Assembly: GCA_021781315.1 (NCBI GenBank)
Contig: JAJXXB010000050.1
Span: 1-5,845 of the forward strand
Source: Actinomycetes bacterium
Lineage (GTDB): Bacteria; Actinomycetota; Acidimicrobiia; Acidimicrobiales; RAAP-2
Length of the DNA: 5,845 nucleotides
Reading direction: 5' to 3'
Part shown: one piece after another, positions 1 through 5,090 of the stretch
How positions within the stretch are numbered: position 1 is the stretch's first letter
Layout: each line of letters opens with the position of its first letter
The notes under the pieces: model-generated
What the model was told of the DNA's origin: nothing
The model's input: the letters and a program-made list of their open reading frames with translations, nothing else
Database searches by the model: none
Program-made: the position numbers and the translations under genes

Positions 1-229
1 CTCCGGCGACGGCGGGCAGGGCGCCGGCGCCGACCAGGGTCGCCGCGAGGGCGCCGGCGCCGGTCAGAAACGACCGACGACTGGCGGAGCGCTCGTGGAG
101 TCCCTCGATCATCGCCGCGACGCCGTCACGCATCGCGGGCACCGCGATGTCGTTGTTCATCTCATCGAGATCGGCCGTCATCGCGAGTAGCTCGCGTTCG
201 GAGCCGGAGAAGGCGGATGGGTTGTTCAC
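1..229 (-). CDS. Tat-exported ferritin-like protein, N-terminal part (runs off left edge)
   Basis: Only the first 76 codons are inside the window. The start is GTG at 229-227, which overlaps the TGA stop of the upstream ferritin-like gene in a GTGA. A GGAG lies 7 nt upstream of it, so translational coupling is likely. Residues 1-49 form a polar, acidic region. A textbook twin-arginine motif SRRSFLT follows at residues 50-56, then a Gly/Ala/Leu hydrophobic stretch (57-76) with two GAGAL units. The protein is therefore probably exported folded by the Tat route. The ferritin-like assignment is inferred: the catalytic helices are outside the window, but the N-terminal layout (an LL...DL segment, an extension of about 50 residues, then the signal) parallels the complete neighbour, and tandem pairs of such proteins are familiar. 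It could be another Tat substrate. An alternative start at Met17 cannot be excluded. Confidence 0.7.
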   Translation of the reverse strand, partial: MNNPSAFSGSERELLAMTADLDEMNNDIAVPAMRDGVAAMIEGLHERSASRRSFLTGAGALAATLVGAGALPAVAG

Positions 230-1083
230 TTGATCGCTCCTTGGGTCGCGGGTGCTGCACTGTTGGTCTTGTAGAAGGCGTTGGGGAATCCCACCGAGCC
301 GGCCGCCGCGGGCAGGGAGGCCGCGGTGCCCGGAGCGAGCGAGATCAACTGGGGGGCGTTCGCCGAGAGGAGGGCCTGGACCGCGAGCAGCACCGCCACG
401 TGCTGGGCCTCGACGCCCATGATGGAGGCGAAGAGGGCCCGGTTCTGGGTGACGCTCGCGAGGACGGTGTCCTTCACGTAGGTCTCGGCCGCGATGTTCT
501 CGAGCTCGAGGGCGAGTCCCACGACGGCCAAGGCTCCCTGGGCGTCGGAGGCGCCCTTGAGAGAGGCGACCGCCTTGTTCACGACCGGCACGAAGGCCGG
601 GTCGGGGTGGTGCTGGGGCCGTCCGCCGAGCCGCTCGGCCGCCGCGTTGAAGGCCTCGGCGTGCTGGGCGTGCTGGTTGCGAGTGACGCGCGCGAACTTC
701 GCCACGACGGCGTTGGCCGACGCGCCGCCGATGTAGGGCAGGGTGAGGGCCGTCGAGTAGGTCGCCACCGCCAGGTTCTCGATGGAGGCCGCCGTCTGGA
801 GGATCTGGACGTCTCGCGACTGCGACGCGTTGGCCGACGAGGCGAGCACGCCGACCAGGGCCGCGCCGCCCGCGGCCCCGAGCAGCGACGCGCCCGAGAA
901 GCTCGCGGCCAACGAGCGCTGGTGCGCCTCGTGGAACTCGCGACGCTGCGCCTCGTCGTCGGGGTGCTCGTGGGCGACCTCGACCAACTCGTTGAGGCCC
1001 TCGGCGGTCGGACGCAACGCGTCGGCCTGGAGGTCCTGGGACTCTTCGAGCAACTCGGAGAGTGCTCTCGATTCTGGGATCAT
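226..1083 (-). CDS. Exported ferritin-like domain protein
   Basis: A 285-residue protein with a predicted four-helix ferritin-like bundle (resembling the Ferritin_2/PF13668 type) outside the cytoplasm. Candidate metal-ligand positions are E102 (helix IENLAVATY), H138 and H141 (NQHAQHAEAF), E193/E195 (LELENIAAETY) and E225-x2-H228 (GVEAQHVAVL). The tail after about residue 243 is Ala/Pro/Ser-rich and probably unstructured. Residues 1-57 are polar. A hydrophobic segment (58-81) ends in ANA (84-86), a good signal-peptidase site. The Tat motif is degenerate: by alignment with the downstream gene, HQRSLA sits where SRRSFL is expected, although an RREF occurs at 47-50. The ATG start at 1083 has AAGGAG (1094-1089) 5 nt away. 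It is the first gene of a two-gene operon behind a SigK-like promoter. What it binds or oxidises is unknown; iron handling or redox protection would be a guess. Confidence 0.85.
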   Translation of the reverse strand: MIPESRALSELLEESQDLQADALRPTAEGLNELVEVAHEHPDDEAQRREFHEAHQRSLAASFSGASLLGAAGGAALVGVLASSANASQSRDVQILQTAASIENLAVATYSTALTLPYIGGASANAVVAKFARVTRNQHAQHAEAFNAAAERLGGRPQHHPDPAFVPVVNKAVASLKGASDAQGALAVVGLALELENIAAETYVKDTVLASVTQNRALFASIMGVEAQHVAVLLAVQALLSANAPQLISLAPGTAASLPAAAGSVGFPNAFYKTNSAAPATQGAIK

Positions 1084-1111
1084 GTTCGCTCCTTGTAGAT
1101 CGGTTACGAGG

Positions 1112-1139
1112 TGTTCGGAGCCGGCGGCGGCGCGGATGT
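1112..1139 (-). promoter_or_regulatory. SigK-like ECF promoter of the ferritin-like operon
   Basis: On the minus strand, ACATCC (1139-1134) is followed after 16 nt by CGAACA (1117-1112). The same -35/-10 pair and spacing occur twice more in this window. Placing +1 7 nt after the -10 element gives an A at 1105 and a 22-nt leader that holds the AAGGAG ribosome site of the ferritin-like gene. The motif resembles the CCATCC/CGAAT type known for SigK. Assignment to the adjacent sigma factor is an inference. Confidence 0.7.
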
Positions 1140-1190
1140 GGAAATTCGGCGGCGCCGTGACGACCCTTCACCGGTACTGTGCGGGAGCCG

Positions 1191-1218
1191 ACATCCGTCG
1201 GCGCGGTGGCGACGAAGA
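1191..1218 (+). promoter_or_regulatory. SigK-like autoregulatory promoter of the sigma/anti-sigma operon
   Basis: ACATCC (1191-1196) is followed after 16 nt by CGAAGA (1213-1218). Exactly 6 nt then separate the -10 element from the GTG of the sigma gene at 1225, so +1 would fall on or next to the start codon and the mRNA would be leaderless. The -35 element is embedded in a perfect dyad, GCCGAC-ATCC-GTCGGC (1187-1202). GAAGAG (1214-1219) could alternatively act as a ribosome site if transcription starts further upstream. Confidence 0.7.
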
Positions 1219-1224
1219 GTAAGC

Positions 1225-1797
1225 GTGGACGATCTCAGCGAGGCCAGTGACCCCCAGCTCGTGACCATGGTCGCGCGCTACTCCGAGGTCGCCCTGGCCG
1301 AGATCTACCGGCGACACGGTGGCGCCGTCTTCGGACTCGCGCGACGCGTCCTCAACGACACCACCGACGCCGAGGACGTCACCCAGGAGGTCTTCCTGCG
1401 CCTGTGGAACGAGCCCGACCGCTTCGACCCGAGTCGCGGCGCGCTGCGCAGCTACCTTCTGACCCAGAGTCACGCGCGCGCGGTCGATCTCATCCGCAGC
1501 CAGGGAGCACGACGCCGACGCGAGACCCGCGAGGCCGCCACCACCGCGGCGGCCACCTACGACGTGCGCCACGAGGCCTGGGACCTGGTCCTCGCCGAGG
1601 AGGTCGTGCGCGCGCTCGCGTCCCTGCCCGCCGAGGAACGCCAGGTGATCGAGCTCGCGTATTTTGAGGGGCACTCCTACGTGAAGGTCGCCGAATTGCT
1701 CAACCAGCCCGAGGGCACCGTCAAGACCCGCATCCGCAACGGCATGCGGCGCATGCGCGGCGCCCTGGTCGACGCCGGCATCGAGGGAGCGACATGA
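1225..1797 (+). CDS. ECF RNA polymerase sigma factor, SigK-like
   Basis: A 190-residue group IV (extracytoplasmic function) sigma factor that would direct RNA polymerase to a small stress regulon. Region 2 covers about residues 24-93 and includes DAEDVTQEVFLRLW (48-61), the typical core-binding and -10 recognition segment. A basic linker follows (RRRR at 96-99). Region 4 (about 132-178) has LPAEERQVIELAYFEG (134-149) and a helix-turn-helix around 151-170 ending in GTVKTRI, which reads the -35. The length is normal for the family. GTG 1225 is preferred because the conserved part begins there and the promoter ends at 1218. The same frame stays open back to a GTG at 1111, but that extension would translate the promoter and looks non-coding. 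The stop overlaps the anti-sigma ATG (ATGA, 1794-1797). The partner type and promoter sequence point to a SigK-like group; the exact ECF group is an inference. Confidence 0.93.
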   Translation: MDDLSEASDPQLVTMVARYSEVALAEIYRRHGGAVFGLARRVLNDTTDAEDVTQEVFLRLWNEPDRFDPSRGALRSYLLTQSHARAVDLIRSQGARRRRETREAATTAAATYDVRHEAWDLVLAEEVVRALASLPAEERQVIELAYFEGHSYVKVAELLNQPEGTVKTRIRNGMRRMRGALVDAGIEGAT

Positions 1798-2525
1798 ACC
1801 ACGACGACGCCACCGAACTCCTGGCCCTCTACGCCCTCGACGCCCTCGAGGGCGTAGAGGCCGAGGGCGTCGAGGCCCACCTGACGACCTGCCCGCGCTG
1901 TGCCAGCGAGCTCGACTCGCTGCGCGGCGTCGCCGCGGCGATGGGCAACGCCACCGAGACGCCGCCCGCGCACCTGTGGGAGGCCATCGCCGGCCGCCTC
2001 TACGACACGCCCGCCGAGGCGCCGGCCCTCGCGCACCCGGCCAGCGTGACGTCGATTCGACCTCGCCGCTCGCGCGTCCAGGTCGTCTCCTGGGCGGCCG
2101 CCGCGGTGCTCGTCGCCGTGCTGGCCCTCGCCCTCGGACACGCCAACGACCGCGCGGCGCGCCTCCAGGGCGCCCTCGCGGCCAGCGCGAAGAACGAGGT
2201 CCTGGCCGCCCTGGTCGCCCCGGGACACCACCTGGTCACCCTCACAGGACCCCACAAGGTCGAACTCGCCCAGATGGTGACCCTGCCCGACGGGCGGGCC
2301 TACCTCGTCTCCTCGCGCCTGCCCGCCCTCTCGCCGTCTCGCACCTACCAGCTCTGGGCGATCGTGGCCGGGCGACCGATCTCGGTCGGGCTGCTCGGGC
2401 CGCGTCCGTCACTGGCCGCGGTCACCATGTCCGGGGCGCGGGCCAGCGTGCTCGCGATCACCGACGAGCCCGCCGGCGGCTCGGTCGCGCCCACGACGCC
2501 CGTCGTGGCCTCGACCACGCTCTAG
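1794..2525 (+). CDS. Membrane anti-sigma factor, RskA-like, with ZAS zinc motif
   Basis: A 243-residue partner of the upstream sigma factor, expected to hold it inactive at the membrane until an extracytoplasmic signal releases it. The cytoplasmic N-terminal part has the zinc-binding anti-sigma motif H29-x3-C33-x2-C36 (HLTTCPRC). One transmembrane helix spans about residues 95-116, after a basic RPRRSR (89-94). The outside domain (about 130-235) resembles the RskA C-terminal domain (PF10099): YQLWAIVAGRPISVGLL (185-201) and DEPAGGS (224-230) are the familiar signatures. The ATG overlaps the sigma stop by 4 nt with GGGAG just upstream, so translation is probably coupled and the two proteins made in fixed ratio. 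Codons 11-27 contain overlapping perfect inverted repeats, described separately. The TAG stop (2523-2525) lies in a CTAG that also ends the convergent gene. Confidence 0.92.
   Translation: MNHDDATELLALYALDALEGVEAEGVEAHLTTCPRCASELDSLRGVAAAMGNATETPPAHLWEAIAGRLYDTPAEAPALAHPASVTSIRPRRSRVQVVSWAAAAVLVAVLALALGHANDRAARLQGALAASAKNEVLAALVAPGHHLVTLTGPHKVELAQMVTLPDGRAYLVSSRLPALSPSRTYQLWAIVAGRPISVGLLGPRPSLAAVTMSGARASVLAITDEPAGGSVAPTTPVVASTTL
1826..1875 (+). repeat. Two mutually exclusive perfect inverted repeats inside the anti-sigma coding region
   Basis: Hairpin A pairs 1826-1840 with 1846-1860: 15 perfect base pairs closed by the 5-nt loop CGCCC. Hairpin B pairs 1835-1848 with 1862-1875: 14 perfect base pairs around a 13-nt loop. 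The arms overlap, so only one can form at a time. The centre of hairpin A contains the 12-bp palindrome GCCCTCGAGGGC (1842-1853). No U-tract follows, so it is not a standard terminator. The structure begins 32 nt after the ATG and could affect coupled translation. It encodes the repetitive peptide YALDALEGVEAEGVEAH, so codon repetition alone may explain it. Confidence 0.8.
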
Positions 2526-2887
2526 AGCGCGAGACAGATCCCGGCGAGCACCTCGACGAGGAACGCCACGATAGCCCCGGGCGCGGCGAAGGTGTCGTGA
2601 AAGCCGAACAGGTTCACCACGTCCGAGAGCAGGAAGCCCGCCGCGCTCGAGAGCGCCAGGGCGGCGCCGGCGAGGCGCAGCGCGCGGCGCGCGGGACCCA
2701 CGAGGACGAGCCCGAGTGCGATCCCCGCGAGTGCCTGGGCCGCGAAGAGCGGGCCGATGACCGGGACCGCGTGATAGCCCCGCGCGAGGAAGAGATAGCC
2801 GTGGATCTCACCCGAGGCGACGAGCAGGGTCGCCCCCGCCGTGTGGGCGCGCCGACGGGTGAGGACTCGTGGTTGAAGTGACGTCAC
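2522..2887 (-). CDS. Small four-helix membrane protein of unknown function
   Basis: 121 residues, mostly hydrophobic, with four predicted transmembrane helices at about 15-35, 43-63, 70-91 and 102-121. The protein ends inside the last helix. Helix 1 carries E27 and H29 (SGEIHGYLF), unusual polar residues in a membrane segment. PVIGPLF (42-48) and LFGFHD (93-98) look like conserved loop or helix-cap motifs. I do not recognise a named family with certainty; similar short membrane proteins seem widespread in Actinobacteria. GTG at 2887 is chosen because it sits exactly 6 nt after a SigK-like -10, as in the sigma gene, which predicts a leaderless mRNA; a TTG one codon upstream (2890) is less likely. 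The gene is convergent with the anti-sigma gene, sharing CTAG for both stops. Its promoter suggests it belongs to the same regulon. Confidence 0.85.
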   Translation of the reverse strand: MTSLQPRVLTRRRAHTAGATLLVASGEIHGYLFLARGYHAVPVIGPLFAAQALAGIALGLVLVGPARRALRLAGAALALSSAAGFLLSDVVNLFGFHDTFAAPGAIVAFLVEVLAGICLAL

Positions 2888-2892
2888 CAACC
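2871..2892. repeat. Imperfect dyad over the transcription/translation start of the membrane protein gene
   Basis: A perfect 10-bp palindrome GTGACGTCAC (2878-2887) is flanked by GGTTG (2871-2875) and CAACC (2888-2892), with two extra A bases on one side. It covers the GTG start codon and predicted +1, where a repressor would block initiation. It is partly inside the coding sequence, so it may be chance. Confidence 0.35.
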
Positions 2893-2893
2893 T

Positions 2894-2921
2894 TGTTCGT
2901 CGCGAGCACGGCGTCGGATGT
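2894..2921 (-). promoter_or_regulatory. SigK-like promoter of the small membrane protein gene
   Basis: On the minus strand, ACATCC (2921-2916) is followed after 16 nt by CGAACA (2899-2894), then 6 nt, then the GTG start at 2887. Spacing and distance to the start codon are identical to the sigma-gene promoter. The -35 lies in an 8-bp inverted repeat (2910-2917 with 2926-2933). A second dyad covers the start site (2871-2892). Confidence 0.7.
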
Positions 2922-2994
2922 CCGGCCGACGCCGCCCGCCCGGCACCTTCGCGACTCCCGACGTCGACGTCGCCGGGACCTCGCCGCGTTCGAC
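2922..2994. other. Short non-coding gap with a 14-bp palindrome
   Basis: This stretch lies between the stop of the hydrate repair enzyme gene and the -35 element of the membrane protein gene. It holds the perfect palindrome CGACGTCGACGTCG (2959-2972), flanked by CCC and GGG. A hairpin here could end the upstream minus-strand transcript, but no T-run follows. No gene is apparent. Confidence 0.4.
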
Positions 2995-4287
2995 CTAGAG
3001 AGCGGACACGACGCTCGCCACCTTCGCCGGCAGCGCCGACGCGCCCTCGGCGAGGCGCGCACCCGCGCGAGCGTGCAGGTGAGCGCCCAGCGCGCCGGCC
3101 GAGAGCGCGTCGTGCCCGTAGGCGAGCAGCGCGCCGATGATCCCGCCGAGCACGTCGCCGCTGCCCGCGGTGGCGAGCGCCGGGGTGCCCGAGGTGACGA
3201 CGCGAGTGCGACCGTCAGGCGCCGCCACGATGGTGCGAGGTCCCTTGAGCAGCACGACGCATCCCGTGGCGAAGGCCAGGGCGCGCACGTCCTCGAGCCG
3301 ATCGGACGACGTCGCCGCGCCCAGGCGTGCGAACTCGCCTTCGTGGGGGGTGAGGATCCACGCGGCCCCGTCGGCGCGACTCGCGATGAGGCCCCGATCC
3401 AGTGCGTCGGCGTCGAGCACGACGGGAACGCGTGTGGTGGCGAGGCGCTCGGCGAGCCACGCGGGCGCGCCCTCGCCGAGGCCGGGGCCGGCGACGACCG
3501 CGCGACAGCGCGGGTCGATTCCGACCTCGCTGGTGCGCACCACCTCGATCGGCAAGGAGAGCGTCGCGACGTCGCCCCGACTGGCCAGGCGGATCATCGA
3601 CGCCCCGGCGGCGAGGGCCCCCTCGCACACCAGCGCCGCGGCCCCGGGCATCAGGTCCGACCCCGCGAGCACGGCAACGGCGTGGGACCACTTGTGATCG
3701 TCGCGCGAGCGCGCGGCCACGCCCGCGAGGTCGGCGTCCTCGATCACGCCGTCGCGCGGAGAACAGGGAATCGACAGCGTGGCGAGTCGCACCTCGCCGG
3801 CGAGCTCGGCGGCCGGACCGGTCACGTGCGCGTACTTCAGAGCGCCCAATGCCAGGGTCACGTCGGCGGCGAGGGAGCGCCCGAAGACGACGCCGGTGTC
3901 GGCGTCGACGCCCGAGACGAGATCGACCGCGAGCACCGGTGTCGCGCCGACGCGCGGCGCGTCGTAGGCGCGGGTGCAGCCCAGGCCGAAGGCCGCGTCG
4001 ATCACCAGGTCGTAGCCGACGAGCTCGGCCGGCTCGCTGCCCACGTCGATCACGCGAACGCGCGCGCCGCGATCCCTCAGCCGGCGCGCGGCCACGCGAC
4101 CGTCGGCCCCGTTGAGACCGGGACCGGCGATCACCGCGACGCTGCGTCCGTAACACGAGCCCAGCATCGACCTGGCGGTCAGGGCCACCGCCGTGCCGGC
4201 GTCGGCCACGAGGGCGTCCTGGCCGCGGCGCGCGACCTCGCGCGCGTCGGCCTCGCGCATCTGGGCACTCGACAGGATCGGTAGCAC
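2995..4287 (-). CDS. nnr: Bifunctional NAD(P)H-hydrate epimerase / ADP-dependent NAD(P)H-hydrate dehydratase
   Basis: A 430-residue cytosolic metabolite-repair enzyme. The N-terminal YjeF-type domain (about 1-175) epimerises damaged NAD(P)H hydrates. The C-terminal ribokinase-like domain (about 190-430) dehydrates the S form back to NAD(P)H with ADP. Epimerase signatures are SSAQMREAD (6-14), GPGLNGADGRVAARRL (55-70) and VDLVSGVDADTG (121-132). Dehydratase signatures are HKWSHAVAVLAGS (198-210), DADALD (292-297), PHEGEF (314-319) and TAGSGDVLGG (373-382) with the probable catalytic Asp378. The epimerase loop reads GLNGADG rather than the usual GNNGGDG, and VSG replaces PSG. The protein is somewhat shorter than the roughly 470-530 residues usual for fused forms. 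Start GTG 4287 has AGGAGG only 3 nt upstream, and the conserved N-terminus supports it. The gene lies 65 nt downstream of the secreted-protein gene, perhaps in the same operon. Confidence 0.93.
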   Translation of the reverse strand: MLPILSSAQMREADAREVARRGQDALVADAGTAVALTARSMLGSCYGRSVAVIAGPGLNGADGRVAARRLRDRGARVRVIDVGSEPAELVGYDLVIDAAFGLGCTRAYDAPRVGATPVLAVDLVSGVDADTGVVFGRSLAADVTLALGALKYAHVTGPAAELAGEVRLATLSIPCSPRDGVIEDADLAGVAARSRDDHKWSHAVAVLAGSDLMPGAAALVCEGALAAGASMIRLASRGDVATLSLPIEVVRTSEVGIDPRCRAVVAGPGLGEGAPAWLAERLATTRVPVVLDADALDRGLIASRADGAAWILTPHEGEFARLGAATSSDRLEDVRALAFATGCVVLLKGPRTIVAAPDGRTRVVTSGTPALATAGSGDVLGGIIGALLAYGHDALSAGALGAHLHARAGARLAEGASALPAKVASVVSAL

Positions 4288-4322
4288 GCGCCTCCTCTGC
4301 CTGGAGTCTCACACGCGCGCGG

Positions 4323-4345
4323 CTCTCGCGGCCACTTGGCGAGAG
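4323..4345. repeat. Inverted repeat in the gap before nnr
   Basis: CTCTCGC (4323-4329) pairs with GCGAGAG (4339-4345) around a 9-nt loop in the 65-nt gap between the secreted-protein gene and nnr. It could be a weak transcription attenuator or an RNA processing stem. No T-run follows on either strand, so I do not call it a terminator. Confidence 0.4.
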
Positions 4346-4352
4346 AGGACCG

Positions 4353-5090
4353 CTACGTCGTGGGGAAGGCCACCGCGCCAGCCGGGGCGCGCAGGGCGAT
4401 GCCCCGTCCCCAGTTCGTCCACGAGACCGTGAGGGCGAAGGAGCCGGCCACGACGTGATAGGCGAAGGGCATCGGCTTGGCGGTCGCGGTGACGTAGAGC
4501 GTCCCCGCCCCCTCGGGCATCCCGTTGCCCGCCGGCACCGCGCCGAAGAGCTCGTAGACGCGATGTCCGGCGAGGGTCGTCTCGCCGCGCAGCACCGGAC
4601 CGCCGATGAAGGAGATCTGCGCGAAGTCACTCGTCAGGGTCGTCGCGTTGTCGACGCTCGCGTAGTTCGGATCCGACGGGGTGAGAACGAGCCAGTGGTT
4701 GGCGGCCGACGCGGCGCGCGCGCTCGAGATGCCGAACATGCTGGTGAGGGCGGGCTCGTTGGCGTTGATGAACATGCGGCGGTTGGAATCGAGCGCGATC
4801 AAGCGCGCCGAGCCCCCGTTGGCCGTGATCACCTTCTGCTCGCCGCCCGTGGCGCCGATGACGTTGACGCCCATCGAGACCACCGATCCCTTGATCAGCA
4901 GAATCGTGCGCTCGTGCACCCAGTGCGCGGTGGTCGCGTCGTGCAGGGCGCGCGAAAAGAGCGCCGACGCCGATGGCGTCGCCGCTCCCGCGCCCGAGGA
5001 CACGACGAGAAGACTGAGAATCCCGAGCACCGTGCCGGCGAGGTGGCGCCGCGCGCGCGTTGCGATCGTCACGTCGGCGTCGCTAGCCAC
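4353..5090 (-). CDS. Secreted protein of unknown function, possibly LppX/LolA-like fold
   Basis: 245 residues with a Sec-type signal peptide: basic RARR (12-15), hydrophobic core about 17-32, and a likely cleavage after AGA at about residue 36. There is no lipobox cysteine, so it is probably released or loosely wall-associated. The mature part alternates short beta-strand-like segments (for example TILLIKGSV, ARLIALDSNRRMFINA, HRVYELFGAV, GTLYVTA). It ends with SWTNWGRGIALRAP, recalling the closing strand of mycobacterial LppX/LprG and LolA-like lipid carriers; this resemblance is tentative and no ligand can be named. The GTG start at 5090 lies 8 nt inside the upstream amidase gene, with GGGAG 10 nt before it; GTG 5072 is an alternative. 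The overlap implies one transcript with the amidase gene. Confidence 0.75.
   Translation of the reverse strand: MASDADVTIATRARRHLAGTVLGILSLLVVSSGAGAATPSASALFSRALHDATTAHWVHERTILLIKGSVVSMGVNVIGATGGEQKVITANGGSARLIALDSNRRMFINANEPALTSMFGISSARAASAANHWLVLTPSDPNYASVDNATTLTSDFAQISFIGGPVLRGETTLAGHRVYELFGAVPAGNGMPEGAGTLYVTATAKPMPFAYHVVAGSFALTVSWTNWGRGIALRAPAGAVAFPTT

Noticed and set aside
18..62. Direct repeat of AGGGCGCCGGCGCCG (18-32 and 48-62)
   Set aside because: It encodes the two GAGAL units of the signal-peptide hydrophobic core. Low-complexity coding explains it.
195..220. A fourth SigK-like site on the minus strand (CCATCC then CGAACG)
   Set aside because: The spacing is 14 nt rather than 16, the hexamers differ, and it lies inside the coding region of the downstream ferritin-like gene.
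1111..1224. Upstream extension of the sigma factor from GTG 1111
   Set aside because: The extra 38 residues are Arg-rich and unlike sigma factors, and they would translate across both divergent promoters. The conserved protein begins at about 1225.
1826..1860. Intrinsic terminator inside the anti-sigma gene
   Set aside because: The stem is strong but is followed by GC-rich coding sequence with no T-run, and the gene continues with clear RskA-like features.
2869..4284. Long plus-strand open frame opposite nnr, and similar long frames opposite or within the other genes
   Set aside because: High-GC codon bias keeps shadow frames open. The translations are Arg/Gly/Ala-rich with no recognisable domain, while the opposite frame encodes a clear enzyme.
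4323..4345. Rho-independent terminator between the secreted-protein gene and nnr
   Set aside because: There is a stem but no T-run on either strand. It is kept only as an inverted repeat.
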